Assembly (NCBI GenBank): GCA_003857395.1
Contig: RPRC01000132.1
Location: 1-21,489, forward strand
Length of the DNA stretch: 21,489 nt
Reading direction: 5' to 3'
DNA from: Geobacter sp.
GTDB lineage: Bacteria; Desulfobacterota; Desulfuromonadia; Geobacterales; Geobacteraceae
The notes beneath the pieces were generated by a model. That model did not search any database. It had not been told where the DNA came from and saw nothing but the letters and a program-made list of their open reading frames with translations. The position numbers and the translations under genes were made by a program. Shown piece after piece: positions 1 to 9,315 of the stretch; position 1 is the first letter of the stretch, and every line of letters begins with the position of its first letter.

Positions 1-278
1 GCAAGGGTGATATCGGGATTGAGATACTGTTGCCACGGAACAGCTCGAACTCCATCATACAGCTGCTGGGGAGATTCGCAGGCAAATCCGGCAATCGGCA
101 TAAGAACTCGCTGGGCAGTACGCAGCCAGAGATTGGCCCGATAGCATGTTGCCATGTCTCCCTTGAAACGGACCCCACCTTTTTCAAGAGTCACTCCCGA
201 CACACCCAACCTGCTGAGTTCATCGGCAAGGACTTCTTCCACACCCTTTGCTGCTGTTGCAAAAAACTCCTGCTCCAT
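1..278 (-). CDS. THUMP-domain class I SAM-dependent rRNA methyltransferase (N-terminal part only)
   Basis: The reading frame starts at an ATG at 278 and runs off the left edge after 92 codons, so only the N-terminus is present. It begins MEQEFFATAAKGVEEVLADE and continues with LEKGGVRFKGD and ANLWLRTAQRVLMPIA, the typical opening of the RlmL/YcbY/YpsC family of 23S rRNA guanine-N2 methyltransferases. This opening is the ferredoxin-like and THUMP RNA-binding part; the catalytic Rossmann domain lies outside the window. GAGGG sits 6 bases before the ATG and supports this start. The gene follows rpoD after a terminator, so it probably has its own promoter, but I see no convincing one in the 40 bases between. 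The exact target nucleotide cannot be judged from this fragment. Confidence 0.85.
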   Translation of the reverse strand, partial: MEQEFFATAAKGVEEVLADELSRLGVSGVTLEKGGVRFKGDMATCYRANLWLRTAQRVLMPIAGFACESPQQLYDGVRAVPWQQYLNPDITL

Positions 279-309
279 ATAGTTCCCTCGCTAACCTGGC
301 ACAACCACG

Positions 310-350
310 ACACACAAAAAAGGCCGCGCCGATGTATTCGACGCGGCCTT
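310..350 (-). terminator. Intrinsic terminator after rpoD
   Basis: A perfect 9-bp stem, AAGGCCGCG (342-350 read on the minus strand) with CGCGGCCTT (320-328), encloses a 13-base loop. On the minus strand it is followed at once by TTTTT and then GTGTGTC. It begins 18 bases after the rpoD stop and ends the rpsU-cvpA-dnaG-rpoD transcript before the methyltransferase gene. Confidence 0.9.
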
Positions 351-368
351 ACCCTTGGAATGAAAATT

Positions 369-2126
369 TTACTCGACGAAGCTCTTCAGCTTCTTGCTTC
401 GGCTTGGATGTCGCAGCTTCCGGAGGGCTTTTGCCTCAATTTGCCGGATCCGTTCCCTGGTAACCTCAAAATTCTGACCAACTTCCTCAAGTGTATGATC
501 GCTCTTTTCACCGATCCCGAACCGCATCCGCAAAACCTTTTCCTCTCGCGGAGTAAGACTGGACAGAACTCGAGCCGTCTGTTCAGAGAGATTGGCCTTG
601 ATGACTGCCTCCAAGGGAGAAACAACACCCTTATCTTCGATGAAATCACCGAGATGAGAATCTTCTTCTTCACCAATCGGTGTTTCCAGGGAGATTGGCT
701 CCTTGGCAATCTTGAGGACCTTACGAACTTTATCAAGTGGCAAGCTCATCCGTTCGGCAATCTCTTCAGGAGAAGGCTCACGTCCGATCTCCTGAACCAG
801 TTGGCGACTGGTACGAATGAGCTTGTTAATGGTCTCAATCATGTGAACCGGGATCCGGATTGTTCTGGCCTGATCAGCAATTGCCCGAGTTATCGCCTGA
901 CGAATCCACCAGGTGGCATAGGTTGAAAACTTGTAGCCCCGCTGATACTCGAACTTGTCGACGGCCTTCATCAGGCCGATATTGCCCTCTTGAATCAGGT
1001 CAAGGAATTGCAGGCCCCGGTTCGTGTATTTTTTGGCAATTGAAACAACAAGTCTCAGATTTGCTTCGACAAGCTCCGACTTTGCATCCTTGGCTTTTCT
1101 CTCGCCCTCTTCAATACCTTTGATTTCTTTTGCCAATTCATGCGCAATAAAACCTGAATCCTGTTCAATTTTTTCCAGTTTCTTTTGCGCTGACCTGAGC
1201 TTTTTCTCCATTTTCGCGGCTTCTTCCGGCGCAGAAGAAAGACGTGACAGGAGTTTCGATCGAGTTGCTTCATTATCTCGAGACTCACGGCAGAGCACAG
1301 TCAACTCTTCAACAGGAACATCCGAGTCGCTGCTCACTTCATGGAAATCAGCCATAATCCGATCAACCTTTGAAGAAAGCTGCTTGAGTCGCTGGGCGAT
1401 CCTTTCGATATGGCGATCCTTGAGGCGCAAAGTCTTCAAAAGATCCGCGGTCCTGGATTTGAGTTCCTGCAGTTCCTTGGCAAGACGCGCTCTCTCATCT
1501 TCTGCCAGAGCCCCCAAGATGGAATCCTGCAACTGCTCTATATTCGCGTCACAGGACCTGATATCGTTTATCATGGAAAGGAGCCTGGTTTTCTGAACGT
1601 CCTCTTCACCCTCTTCAAGTTCCTCTTCTTCAACCTCTTTACTGATATCCGCAGCATTGATCTGGAAATTCTCAAGCATGTCGCCAAGAGCTATTACCTC
1701 TTTCACGGTAATAGGGGTATTGTAAATCACCCGCGCCACATCCCTGTCGCCTTCCTCAATACGTTTTGCTATTTCAACCTCGCCTTCGCGGGTCAGTAAC
1801 GACACTGACCCCATTTCGCGCAAGTACATGCGAACCGGGTCGCTGGTCCTGCCCAGAACGCCAGGCTCAAACTCGACCTCTTCCTGGTCTCCCTCCTGCT
1901 CTTCGTCCTCTTCCAGATCCAGCTTGGCCTTTGGAATTTTGACCTTCTGAGCTGAGTCAACAACCTCTATGTCCATCTCGCCAAACATGCTCATCACATC
2001 ATCAATCTGATCCGAGGAAACAATATCAGGGGGAAGTAAATCGTTGACCTCATCATAGGTCAGAAAACCCTTTTCTTTCCCTAAATCGATCAGATGCTTC
2101 ACTTCATCCAAACTTTTTTTTGCCAT
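369..2126 (-). CDS. rpoD: RNA polymerase primary sigma factor (sigma-70)
   Basis: The protein (585 aa) directs RNA polymerase to housekeeping promoters. Region 1.1 spans about residues 1-80, with an acidic linker at 70-87. Region 1.2 is near 95-127 ([11 protein letters not shown]). A long charged non-conserved region covers about 128-345. Region 2 is at about 350-425, with the -10 recognition helix [14 protein letters not shown] at 403-416. Region 3 is about 430-505 and region 4 about 523-585, with a helix-turn-helix and [19 protein letters not shown] chose the ATG at 2126 (MAKKSLDEV) because GAGGTG lies 6 bases before it. A GTG three codons upstream would overlap that ribosome binding site and is less likely. 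It is the last gene of the rpsU-cvpA-dnaG-rpoD set, 48 bases after dnaG, and a strong terminator follows. Confidence 0.98.
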   Translation of the reverse strand: MAKKSLDEVKHLIDLGKEKGFLTYDEVNDLLPPDIVSSDQIDDVMSMFGEMDIEVVDSAQKVKIPKAKLDLEEDEEQEGDQEEVEFEPGVLGRTSDPVRMYLREMGSVSLLTREGEVEIAKRIEEGDRDVARVIYNTPITVKEVIALGDMLENFQINAADISKEVEEEELEEGEEDVQKTRLLSMINDIRSCDANIEQLQDSILGALAEDERARLAKELQELKSRTADLLKTLRLKDRHIERIAQRLKQLSSKVDRIMADFHEVSSDSDVPVEELTVLCRESRDNEATRSKLLSRLSSAPEEAAKMEKKLRSAQKKLEKIEQDSGFIAHELAKEIKGIEEGERKAKDAKSELVEANLRLVVSIAKKYTNRGLQFLDLIQEGNIGLMKAVDKFEYQRGYKFSTYATWWIRQAITRAIADQARTIRIPVHMIETINKLIRTSRQLVQEIGREPSPEEIAERMSLPLDKVRKVLKIAKEPISLETPIGEEEDSHLGDFIEDKGVVSPLEAVIKANLSEQTARVLSSLTPREEKVLRMRFGIGEKSDHTLEEVGQNFEVTRERIRQIEAKALRKLRHPSRSKKLKSFVE

Positions 2127-2174
2127 CCAGTTCACCTCGTATTCAAGACAATCAAATCTATAGTTTCAATTAGT

Positions 2175-3926
2175 TTACTTCAGCAGAGACTTCTTCGCAC
2201 GAAGAGTGTCTATACGCCTCAGGAGCTCGTGATAGGAGTCGCTTTCCGGATCGGTTTGTGCCAGCTTAAGACCGAGATCCTTGATCTGCAGCAAGGCAAT
2301 CCGGTCCAGTGTGCGTCGGCACTGCTCGAAAGCCTTGCGCAGATCCATTTCCTCAAGATGCTCCTCTGAAATAAAGAGTGAGGCCAAACGGCTCCGCTCT
2401 TCGGATGAATCCACCGAATCGAGGAGCTGCGACCAGTCTATGCGCTTATTTCCCGTAACATGTCGGATGATATTTTCCACCACCGGAAGCACTTCAGCTC
2501 GAAATATTTGTGCCGGTCCAAACTCGGCAACCAGATGCACCACTTCCGGATATTTTCCCATGAGAGACAAAAGCATTTCCTCGGCACCGGCAGCGGCCTT
2601 CTTATGCTCCTTCAAGGCACGCAGAGGGGGGCGAGAAGGCTCCTCTTTCCCCATCTTTCTCCGGACATCGTTTTCTTCAATACCCAGAAATCGAGCAATT
2701 TCCCTCAAATAAAGGTCTCTTTCTACCGCATCAGCAATTTTGCGAAGTCGTGGCGCCAGCTCTTCAAGAACCTTAACCTTTCCCTCAACGCTGCCGATGT
2801 CCTCCTGGCTGCAAAGGTCTCTGAAAAAAAACTCAAAAACAGGCAAGGCAGCAGAAACCAAGCCCTCGAATGCATCGACACCATATTTTTCCAGACAGGA
2901 ATCCGGGTCTTCCCCTGCAGGCATCTGTACAACACGCGCAGGGAAATCTTCCTGCAAAAAAGTCTCCATTGAGCGCAATGTCGCTTTTTTACCAGCATTG
3001 TCGGCGTCAAACAGGAGATACGCTTTCCCCACAAAACGCCGGAGAAGTTTCAGGTGAGCATCTGTCAGCGCAGTACCGCAGGTTGCCACCACGTTCCGTA
3101 CACCGGCACGATAGAGCGCCAGATGGTCGAAATACCCTTCGACAATGAATGCATCCCCTTTTTCGCGCATTGCCTGCTTTGCCATCCCAAGACCGAAGAG
3201 GACTTCACTCTTATGATAAACCGGCGACTCGGGGGAGTTCAGATATTTTGGCAGGGAATCATCGAGGACTCTACCCCCAAAACCAATAACACGACCATGA
3301 ATATCCTTGATAGGGAACAGGAGACGATTCCTGAAACCGTCATAGTACCCCCCCCGCTCCCGACAACGGACAAGTCCGACCTTTTCCGCTTCAGCCAGAG
3401 GGAATCTTTTTCGCTCCAAGAACCGTGTCAGGGCATCCCAGGAATCCGGTGCAAAGCCAAGCCCATACGCCCGTGATGTCTCCAAATCAACCCCGCGATT
3501 TGCAAGATAATGGCGACACGCTGCGCCTGAGGGTCCATCCTGTAGCAAATCTTCATAGAATTTACTGGCGAGTTCATGCACCTCGTAGAGAATTTCCTTC
3601 TCATCACGAAGACGCTTTTCAGCAGCATGTAACGGGCGTTCTGGTATGACGACACCGATCCTGCGAGCCAGAAACTTGACCGCTTCAGGAAAGGACAACC
3701 CTTCCATTCGCATGATAAAACTGATTGCATCACCGCCGACACCACAGCCAAAACAGTGATAGATTCCTTTTGCCGTGTTCACATTAAACGATGGAGTCTT
3801 CTCTGAATGAAACGGACAAAGGCCAAGATAGTTGACACCGGACTTTTTCAGAGCAACATAATCTGAAATTACCTCCAGTATACCCGCCCTTTCACGGATT
3901 TCCCGGATTATTTCGTCAGGAATCAT
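2175..3926 (-). CDS. dnaG: DNA primase
   Basis: The protein (583 aa from the ATG at 3926) makes the RNA primers for Okazaki fragments and works with the DnaB helicase. The N-terminal CHC2 zinc-binding motif is complete: C37, H40, C58, C61 (LCPFH and YHCFGCG). The primase core follows, with YLNSPESP, and the TOPRIM part shows the metal-binding acid in VEGYFD (E263) and DADNAG (D307, D309). The C-terminal third is the variable helicase-binding domain. The start could be GTG at 3929 or ATG at 3926, one codon apart. Neither has a strong ribosome binding site (GGGTAT only), so dnaG may be translated modestly or by coupling to cvpA, which ends 16 bases upstream. Low primase expression is well known for the classical operon. 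Confidence 0.97.
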   Translation of the reverse strand: MIPDEIIREIRERAGILEVISDYVALKKSGVNYLGLCPFHSEKTPSFNVNTAKGIYHCFGCGVGGDAISFIMRMEGLSFPEAVKFLARRIGVVIPERPLHAAEKRLRDEKEILYEVHELASKFYEDLLQDGPSGAACRHYLANRGVDLETSRAYGLGFAPDSWDALTRFLERKRFPLAEAEKVGLVRCRERGGYYDGFRNRLLFPIKDIHGRVIGFGGRVLDDSLPKYLNSPESPVYHKSEVLFGLGMAKQAMREKGDAFIVEGYFDHLALYRAGVRNVVATCGTALTDAHLKLLRRFVGKAYLLFDADNAGKKATLRSMETFLQEDFPARVVQMPAGEDPDSCLEKYGVDAFEGLVSAALPVFEFFFRDLCSQEDIGSVEGKVKVLEELAPRLRKIADAVERDLYLREIARFLGIEENDVRRKMGKEEPSRPPLRALKEHKKAAAGAEEMLLSLMGKYPEVVHLVAEFGPAQIFRAEVLPVVENIIRHVTGNKRIDWSQLLDSVDSSEERSRLASLFISEEHLEEMDLRKAFEQCRRTLDRIALLQIKDLGLKLAQTDPESDSYHELLRRIDTLRAKKSLLK

Positions 3927-3942
3927 CACAGGCTATACCCAT

Positions 3943-4503
3943 TCATGAAGTTTTGCCGGTACCAGTGAGATCCAGAACACACTCTGCCGGAAGCGAAAGG
4001 CCGGCATTGTTCTTTCTTTCGGTACGCAATCCGGCTTTCCACCAGGACAGGATCTCCCTGCCACAGACAAGGAAGGGTCGGGCGGAGGTCGACTTCTCAA
4101 TAGATGCACTGATTTTAGAGGGAGAATGCTTGGCCGTTCCCAAGGTAAATAGTATGCATAGCATGAGAGAACCCTGCAAAATCCCCAGAAAAATACCTCC
4201 TATACGATTCACACTGCCCAGAAAAACAACCTTGAGCAGAAGGGTCGACAGATAACCCAGAAGAAAGAAGAACAGACCGAGCGCCAGAAAGATGAGCCCA
4301 AAGGAAAGGAAAAGCGTAATGGTATGGGAAAAATGACAATGGGACTGAAGCACCCCTGCAAATGGCCGATAATAGGTAAAAGCAACCCAGCCGCCGACGA
4401 TGAGTCCCAAAAGGGAACAAACCTCCTTGACGAGCCCTTTCATGAATCCTTTTACCGCAAATATCAGTAAAATAACCCAGATCAGGATATCAACGAGGTT
4501 CAT
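3943..4503 (-). CDS. CvpA-family membrane protein
   Basis: This 186-aa protein has four predicted membrane segments, roughly residues 3-20, 28-45, 60-90 and 103-122. It opens with MNLVDILIWVILLIFAVKGF and has the conserved NRIGG near residue 99, which together mark the CvpA (colicin V production) family. The last 60 residues are polar and probably cytoplasmic. The molecular function of the family is not settled; links to envelope homeostasis and stress have been described. I chose the ATG at 4503 because the family normally begins MNxxD; an upstream TTG at 4545 would add 14 non-conserved residues. It lies between rpsU and dnaG, where the enterobacterial operon has no gene. The gap to dnaG is 16 bases, so the two are probably co-transcribed. 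Confidence 0.85.
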   Translation of the reverse strand: MNLVDILIWVILLIFAVKGFMKGLVKEVCSLLGLIVGGWVAFTYYRPFAGVLQSHCHFSHTITLFLSFGLIFLALGLFFFLLGYLSTLLLKVVFLGSVNRIGGIFLGILQGSLMLCILFTLGTAKHSPSKISASIEKSTSARPFLVCGREILSWWKAGLRTERKNNAGLSLPAECVLDLTGTGKTS

Positions 4504-4523
4504 TCCGCACTCTCTGGTATGGT

Positions 4524-4561
4524 CATAAAGTAAAAGTAGGGGCAAATCATCAGATCGCCCC
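4524..4561 (-). terminator. Terminator-like hairpin between rpsU and cvpA
   Basis: On the minus strand GGGGC (4557-4561) pairs with GCCCC (4539-4543), and ATC pairs with GAT inside the stem, with a small internal loop and a TGAT tip. It is followed by TACTTTTACTTTATG, a U-rich but interrupted tail. It lies downstream of rpsU and upstream of cvpA-dnaG-rpoD. A partial terminator is known in the matching place of the Escherichia coli rpsU-dnaG-rpoD operon. The imperfect tail suggests partial termination, which is inference. Confidence 0.5.
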
Positions 4562-4591
4562 CACCGTTCAACTACCTATTTGAATACACTT

Positions 4592-4640
4592 TGGAGAGGA
4601 GCACAATAAAAGCTCTTTCCACAGTAAAGTATCCTCTCCA
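4592..4640. repeat. Perfect 9-bp inverted repeat in the rpsU-cvpA gap
   Basis: TGGAGAGGA (4592-4600) and TCCTCTCCA (4632-4640) are exact reverse complements separated by 31 bases. The loop holds GCTC (4612-4615), which can pair with GAGC (4599-4602) as an alternative. No run of U follows on either strand, so it does not look like a terminator. It could be an RNA processing or stability element after rpsU, or a protein-binding site. Confidence 0.55.
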
Positions 4641-4669
4641 GAATAGTTCTGACTAACAACATCAAATTC

Positions 4670-4867
4670 TTAATCAACAATTTTCCGTTGTTTCTTCAAT
4701 GCCCTTTTACGAGCGGCAATAGCCTTCTTTTTCTTCTTGATGCTTGGCTTTTCGAAATGCTCACGCTTTCGTACTTCAGAGAGAATCCCTGCTTTTTCGC
4801 ATTGCTTCTTAAATCTTTTCAGCGCAATTTCAAATGATTCGGTTTCCTTTACCCTTACTCCCGGCAT
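4670..4867 (-). CDS. rpsU: 30S ribosomal protein bS21
   Basis: The 65-aa basic protein [20 protein letters not shown], with a lysine/arginine-rich tail ([19 protein letters not shown]), is a full-length bS21. This small subunit protein sits near the anti-Shine-Dalgarno end of 16S rRNA and takes part in initiation. An unusually long purine run, GGAGGGAGGGG, lies about 7 bases before the ATG at 4867, so strong translation is expected. It is the first gene of the rpsU-cvpA-dnaG-rpoD unit, with a sigma-70 promoter candidate about 90 bases upstream. A structured gap of 166 bases separates it from cvpA, which would allow S21 to be made in much larger amounts than primase and sigma factor. Confidence 0.97.
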   Translation of the reverse strand: MPGVRVKETESFEIALKRFKKQCEKAGILSEVRKREHFEKPSIKKKKKAIAARKRALKKQRKIVD

Positions 4868-4957
4868 TCATATTCCCCTCCCTCCTATATTTAAATTTTT
4901 GGTGTTTATATGAAGAGTCGAGCCGTTAACAGGGGGTTGGTAGTGTAAAGACTAGAC

Positions 4958-4985
4958 ATAATAACATTCGACACCCTCTTGTCAA
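4958..4985 (-). promoter_or_regulatory. Sigma-70 promoter candidate for rpsU-cvpA-dnaG-rpoD
   Basis: On the minus strand TTGACA (4980-4985, full consensus) is separated by 16 bases from TATTAT (4958-4963, 5 of 6 consensus). The predicted start near 4950 gives a leader of about 80 bases before rpsU. The -35 lies only about 35 bases after the hisE stop, and I see no terminator between them, so read-through from the his operon is possible. Confidence 0.75.
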
Positions 4986-5019
4986 GTAAAAACTGGCGAT
5001 AATTACATGCAAACAATTT

Positions 5020-5376
5020 TCAGGATCCTCGCGACTCCTTTTCCGCAATGCCGGAAAGTCCAAAACGACGGCGCAATTCCCGGTATACTTCTTCCGGATC
5101 GATCTCGTAATATGAGAGAAGTACCAACAAATGATACAGCAGATCGCTGGCTTCATAGACAATCTCTTCCCGTTTGCCGCCCTTTCCGGCAATAACCAGT
5201 TCAATCGCCTCTTCACCGGTCTTTTTTAGAATCGTATCAAGACCTTTCTGAAAAAGTGAGACAGTATAGGATTTTTCGGTAGAGCCGCTTTTGCGCTCCT
5301 GGATAACCTGGAACAAAAGATCCAGAATTGCGCTGCTCTCTCCTGGAGAGGTATTCGATCTATCGGCACTGCTCAT
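5020..5376 (-). CDS. hisE: Phosphoribosyl-ATP pyrophosphatase
   Basis: The 118-aa protein hydrolyses phosphoribosyl-ATP to phosphoribosyl-AMP and pyrophosphate, the second step of histidine synthesis. The all-alpha MazG-like fold is recognisable from [31 protein letters not shown] and the acidic helix [14 protein letters not shown]. It is the single-domain HisE form: no cyclohydrolase (HisI) domain is fused, and no hisI occurs in this window. The ATG overlaps the hisF stop in an ATGA arrangement, which points to translational coupling. It is the last gene of the his cluster. The first 14 or so residues are polar and poorly conserved, so a slightly later start cannot be excluded. Confidence 0.95.
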   Translation of the reverse strand: MSSADRSNTSPGESSAILDLLFQVIQERKSGSTEKSYTVSLFQKGLDTILKKTGEEAIELVIAGKGGKREEIVYEASDLLYHLLVLLSYYEIDPEEVYRELRRRFGLSGIAEKESRGS

Positions 5377-6134
5377 ATCCGCACCGCGACATTTTTCTGT
5401 CTGAGATATTTCTTGGCCTCACCAATCGTATATTCACGATAATGAAAGATGGAAGCAGCCAGGCACGCGCTTGCACCACCCCTGACAAATCCGTCATAGA
5501 GATGTTCCAAGTTGCCGACACCACCCGAGGCAATGACGGGAATGGAAACCGCATCGACCACATTCCGGGTCAAGGGGAGATCGTAGCCGTCTTTTGTCCC
5601 GTCGCAGTCCATGCTGGTCAGGAGAATCTCACCAGCTCCGTATTCCTCCATCCGCTGGGCCCATTCAAGGACGTCGATCCCAGTGGAATTCCGGCCGCCA
5701 TGGGTGTACACTTCCCAGCGGTCCTCACCCGGAACGCGCCGGGCGTCAATGGCAACCACGGTGCATTGCGATCCGAAGCGCTCAGCTGATTCCTGCACGA
5801 ACTCGGGTCGATGGACAGCAGCAGTATTGATGGAAACCTTGTCAGCCCCCGCATTCAGCAGCCGACGTATGTCATCCACGGTCCTGACCCCTCCCCCAAC
5901 GGTGAGTGGCATAAAAACCCGCTCGGCTGTCCGTCGGACCACATCGATGATGATGTCACGCTGATCGGAAGAAGCAGTAATATCCAGAAAAGTTAGTTCA
6001 TCAGCACCCTGTCGATCATACATCTCGGCAATTTCCACCGGGTCACCGGCGTCTCGCAGTTCCAGGAACTGGACTCCCTTGACAACCCGGCCACCTTTCA
6101 CATCAAGACAGGGAATAATACGTTTCGTCAGCAT
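5373..6134 (-). CDS. hisF: Imidazole glycerol phosphate synthase, cyclase subunit
   Basis: The 253-aa TIM-barrel subunit uses ammonia from HisH to turn PRFAR into imidazole glycerol phosphate and AICAR. It starts [20 protein letters not shown] with catalytic D11; the second catalytic acid is D130 in TVVAIDARR. The phosphate-binding loops [12 protein letters not shown] and IASGGVGN are both present, as expected for the half-barrel repeat. The start codon lies inside the end of hisA (7-base overlap) with GGAG 7 bases before it. Length and motifs are normal for the family. Confidence 0.98.
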   Translation of the reverse strand: MLTKRIIPCLDVKGGRVVKGVQFLELRDAGDPVEIAEMYDRQGADELTFLDITASSDQRDIIIDVVRRTAERVFMPLTVGGGVRTVDDIRRLLNAGADKVSINTAAVHRPEFVQESAERFGSQCTVVAIDARRVPGEDRWEVYTHGGRNSTGIDVLEWAQRMEEYGAGEILLTSMDCDGTKDGYDLPLTRNVVDAVSIPVIASGGVGNLEHLYDGFVRGGASACLAASIFHYREYTIGEAKKYLRQKNVAVRI

Positions 6135-6883
6135 CCTGTAGCTCCGCTCGATACTTTCTGTCCCTTTGTCAGGGCTATCGCATCGGCCAACTGAATAGCT
6201 CCGGTATAAATCGCTTTGCCGGTAATGACACCGACAACACCACTCTCTTCAATGGCCATCAAGGCTTCGATGTCAGCCATTCTCGAAACCCCTCCTGAAG
6301 CAATGATCGGGATGCAAACTCCTTCAGCAAGGGTCCGAGTGGCGTCAATGTTAGGCCCAATCAGCATTCCGTCGCGGCTGATATCGGTATAAATGACGGC
6401 CGCAACACCAAATCCTTCAAATTTCTTCGCCAGGTCACGGGCACTGATGTCGGTAACTTCCGCCCAACCCTGTACTGCGACCATACCATCCTTGGCATCG
6501 ATGCCAACCACGATTTGACCGGGAAAGAGTCGGCAGGCTTCTTTGACAAGTTCGGGGTTTCTTTGCGCAATAGTTCCAAGGATAACCCGGTTTATACCCA
6601 AAGAAAGGTAGGCCTCAATGGTTGGGATATCGCGAATCCCGCCGCCCAGTTGAGTCGGAACGGAAACTGCCCGGACAATTTCCTCGATGGAGGTACGGTT
6701 TTTCGGTTCACCGGCAAAGGCACCATTGAGATCGACCAAGTGTAACAGCTCGGCACCTTGGCGCTGCCATGTCAGCGCCTGCTCGGCAGGGCTGTCGCAA
6801 AACACCGTATCCCGTTCCATAAGCCCCTGCTCAAGACGGACGCATTGCCCATCCTTCAAATCAATTGCCGGAATTACAATCAT
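6128..6883 (-). CDS. hisA: ProFAR isomerase (phosphoribosylformimino-AICAR isomerase)
   Basis: The 251-aa TIM-barrel enzyme makes PRFAR, the substrate of HisF, by an Amadori rearrangement. Catalytic acids D8 ([12 protein letters not shown]) and D129 (VVGIDAKDG) are visible, as are the phosphate-binding loops QLGGGIRD and IIASGGVS. It is a paralogue of its neighbour HisF. The ATG overlaps the hisH stop (ATGA), with GGAG about 8 bases before, and the 3' end overlaps hisF by 7 bases, so hisH, hisA, hisF and hisE form a coupled block. Confidence 0.98.
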   Translation of the reverse strand: MIVIPAIDLKDGQCVRLEQGLMERDTVFCDSPAEQALTWQRQGAELLHLVDLNGAFAGEPKNRTSIEEIVRAVSVPTQLGGGIRDIPTIEAYLSLGINRVILGTIAQRNPELVKEACRLFPGQIVVGIDAKDGMVAVQGWAEVTDISARDLAKKFEGFGVAAVIYTDISRDGMLIGPNIDATRTLAEGVCIPIIASGGVSRMADIEALMAIEESGVVGVITGKAIYTGAIQLADAIALTKGQKVSSGATGC

Positions 6884-7503
6884 TTCATCTCTCCAAAATT
6901 CTTCAGAATTGCCAGACCCATCTCTTGGGACTTCTCGGGGTGAAACTGGGTTGCAACAATATTGTCCTTCCAGATTGAAGAACAGAATTCAATTCCGTAA
7001 TCTGTGGTTGTAGCAACAACTGAGGGATCCTCCGGCTGCACATAATAGGAGTGGACAAAGTAGAAATTTGTCCCGTCAGGAATCCCCGAAAAAGCCGGAG
7101 GACAGCGCTTCACACAAATCTGGTTCCAGCCCATGTGCGGGACTTTCAGCTCCTCGTCAGCCTCCTGCATGCCTTCGGGGAAACGAAGCACCCTGCCTGG
7201 AATCACATCCAAGCCCTTATGGAGCCCAAACTCCTCACTTTCGGTAAAGAGCAGCTGGAGTCCTAGACAAATACCGAGAAAAGGACGTCCATCCCGAATA
7301 ACCTTCAGGATAGGATCAATAAAACCGCCTTCTTCAAGGTTTGTCATGCAATCCCGAAAAGCACCTACACCGGGAAGAACAACCCTCTCCGCCTCCAAAA
7401 CCATCTTCGGATCGGCAGTCACCACTGCTTCGAACCCCACTTTTTCAAAAGCCTTCTGAACAGAACGAAGGTTTCCCATCCCATAATCAATTATTGCTAT
7501 CAT
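6880..7503 (-). CDS. hisH: Imidazole glycerol phosphate synthase, glutamine amidotransferase subunit
   Basis: The 207-aa class I glutamine amidotransferase releases ammonia from glutamine and passes it to HisF. The nucleophile C79 is in [10 protein letters not shown], and the other triad residues are H188 and E190 in FHPEKSQ. It starts [15 protein letters not shown], typical of the family. Unlike its downstream neighbours it is preceded by a 153-base gap after hisB, and only a weak ribosome binding site (GGGA) is visible before the ATG at 7503. Confidence 0.98.
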   Translation of the reverse strand: MIAIIDYGMGNLRSVQKAFEKVGFEAVVTADPKMVLEAERVVLPGVGAFRDCMTNLEEGGFIDPILKVIRDGRPFLGICLGLQLLFTESEEFGLHKGLDVIPGRVLRFPEGMQEADEELKVPHMGWNQICVKRCPPAFSGIPDGTNFYFVHSYYVQPEDPSVVATTTDYGIEFCSSIWKDNIVATQFHPEKSQEMGLAILKNFGEMK

Positions 7504-7656
7504 CAGTATCCCGCATCACGAACAAAGGTCACAAACAACCCGAGCTTCGCGTTTCTTTACTCGTATGTATCGTTCTTACTACTTGATTTCCCGAAAATAG
7601 GCCTGCGCCAAAAAGCCAGGTTCATCATCATGTGAGCGTGCATAGTCCCGAAAGAA

Positions 7657-8244
7657 CTACAGTGTTCCCTTTGTTGACAGAACTCCGGAAATTCTCGGAT
7701 CAAGCCCCACAGCTTGATTAAGCGCGCGGGCAAAGGCCTTGAAACAGGCCTCGACAATATGGTGGGTGTTTTCTCCATACTTCAGGTTAAGATGGAGATT
7801 CAGGCAGGCACTATTGGTAAATGCCTGAAAGAACTCCCGCACCAACTCAACATCAAACTCGCCGATTTTTACCTTTGGAAGAGGAACATTGAAGCAGAGA
7901 TATGGTCTTCCTGACAGGTCGATGGCAGCGGAGGCCAGGGTCTCGTCCATAGGAACCGTTGCCTGGCCATAGCGGCGAATTCCGGCCTTGTCAGCCAAAG
8001 CCCTTTTCAATGCTTCGCCAAGGACAATACCAATATCCTCCACCGTGTGATGGAAATCGATATCGATATCTCCCTGAGCCTCCACCTGAAGATCGAACAA
8101 TCCATGACGGGTAAACAGATCCAGCATATGGTCAAGAAACGGTACCGATGTGCAGATCTTGGAATCACCGGTTCCATCAAGTCCGAGGGACAACCGTATG
8201 CGCGTCTCTTTCGTCACCCTTTCAACTACGGCGGTTCTTGGCAT
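7657..8244 (-). CDS. hisB: Imidazoleglycerol-phosphate dehydratase
   Basis: The 195-aa protein is the monofunctional dehydratase, without the histidinol-phosphatase domain fused in enterobacteria. It dehydrates imidazole glycerol phosphate to imidazole acetol phosphate at a di-manganese site. The metal-binding motifs [19 protein letters not shown] and [15 protein letters not shown] are all present in order. AAGGAGG stands 5 bases before the ATG. The gene lies 18 bases after hisC. A separate histidinol phosphatase is needed for the pathway and is not seen in this window. Confidence 0.98.
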   Translation of the reverse strand: MPRTAVVERVTKETRIRLSLGLDGTGDSKICTSVPFLDHMLDLFTRHGLFDLQVEAQGDIDIDFHHTVEDIGIVLGEALKRALADKAGIRRYGQATVPMDETLASAAIDLSGRPYLCFNVPLPKVKIGEFDVELVREFFQAFTNSACLNLHLNLKYGENTHHIVEACFKAFARALNQAVGLDPRISGVLSTKGTL

Positions 8245-8262
8245 GGGAGCCTCCTTGGGATA

Positions 8263-9315
8263 TCAGCCGATTTCCGCGAGAGCAGCGGCCGTGATTTCCA
8301 TCTCTTCGCGGGTACCGATGGTGATGCGCAGTCCCGACGAAAGTAACGGGTCAGAAAAATGGCGAACCAGTATCTTGCGCTGGAACAAGCCTTCATAAAC
8401 ACGCCGGCCGTTCCGGTCAGGCGGCACGGCAAACACGTAGTTGCCATGGGAAGGAATCACTTGGTAACCAAGGTACCGCAAACTGGCTGAAAACGTTTCC
8501 CTGGCCTCACGAACTTTCCGGATGCACTCCCGGAAATAGTCCTGATCGGAAAGGGCCGCACAGCAGGCAGCCTGGGCCAGTCGATCCAAGTTGTAGTGAT
8601 CACGGATCTTATCGAGAGCAGTGATGATTTCAGGTCGGGCAATGGCCAAACCCAATCGCATCCCGGCAAGGGAATAACTCTTGGAAAGGGTTCGGGTCAC
8701 CACCACGTTTTCGTATTTCCTGACCAGATCCAGAGCGTTCTCGTCGGCAAAATCCACATAAGCTTCATCTGCGACCAGAAGCCCGTCACAACGCTTTGCA
8801 AGTTCCTCAATGTACTCGATAGAAAAAGCAAACCCAAGGGGTGCGTTTGGCGTGGTAAGGAAGAAGATTTTGCCTTCGTAGCGTTCCGGAAAATCCGCAA
8901 TACGGAAATCGTCTGTCAGGCCAAAGGTCCGGACCCTGACACCCTGGATTTCCGCCAGCGTGGAATAGTAGGAATACGAGGGCTGGACGTAGGCGATCTC
9001 TTCGCCTTCCGCAGCACAGGCCCGGATAAGGTTGTTCAGCACTTCATCGGAACCGTTTGCCATGATAACCCACGAGGGATCGAAACCGTAGAGATCGCCG
9101 GCAATTTGGCGAAGCCGATTGCTGGAAGCGCAGGGATACTTGCGAAGTGAGGCTCCATCATTACCAAGTTCCGCAAGAATTGCAGCCACTACAGACGGAG
9201 AAGGCGGATAGGGATTCTCATTGGAATTCAGCTTGAGAAAGGCCTCGCCGTCGGGAGGCTGAAAGCCCGGCACATATCCTGCCATCGAAGCAATATTGGA
9301 ACGCAGAATGCTCAT
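8263..9315 (-). CDS. hisC: Histidinol-phosphate aminotransferase
   Basis: The 350-aa fold-type I PLP enzyme converts imidazole acetol phosphate to histidinol phosphate using glutamate. The PLP lysine is K212 in [17 protein letters not shown]183 in VADEAYVDF and N157 in TTPNAPLG contact the cofactor, and [12 protein letters not shown] near the N-terminus is the substrate-side signature. The ATG overlaps the hisD stop in an ATGA arrangement, with AGGA 7 bases upstream. Close relatives act on aromatic amino acids, but the position in the his operon settles the assignment. Confidence 0.97.
   Translation of the reverse strand: MSILRSNIASMAGYVPGFQPPDGEAFLKLNSNENPYPPSPSVVAAILAELGNDGASLRKYPCASSNRLRQIAGDLYGFDPSWVIMANGSDEVLNNLIRACAAEGEEIAYVQPSYSYYSTLAEIQGVRVRTFGLTDDFRIADFPERYEGKIFFLTTPNAPLGFAFSIEYIEELAKRCDGLLVADEAYVDFADENALDLVRKYENVVVTRTLSKSYSLAGMRLGLAIARPEIITALDKIRDHYNLDRLAQAACCAALSDQDYFRECIRKVREARETFSASLRYLGYQVIPSHGNYVFAVPPDRNGRRVYEGLFQRKILVRHFSDPLLSSGLRITIGTREEMEITAAALAEIG

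Noticed and set aside
30..926. A 298-codon plus-strand open frame opposite the rpoD end
   Set aside because: It runs through the rpoD terminator and two real genes on the other strand; no motif is visible in it.
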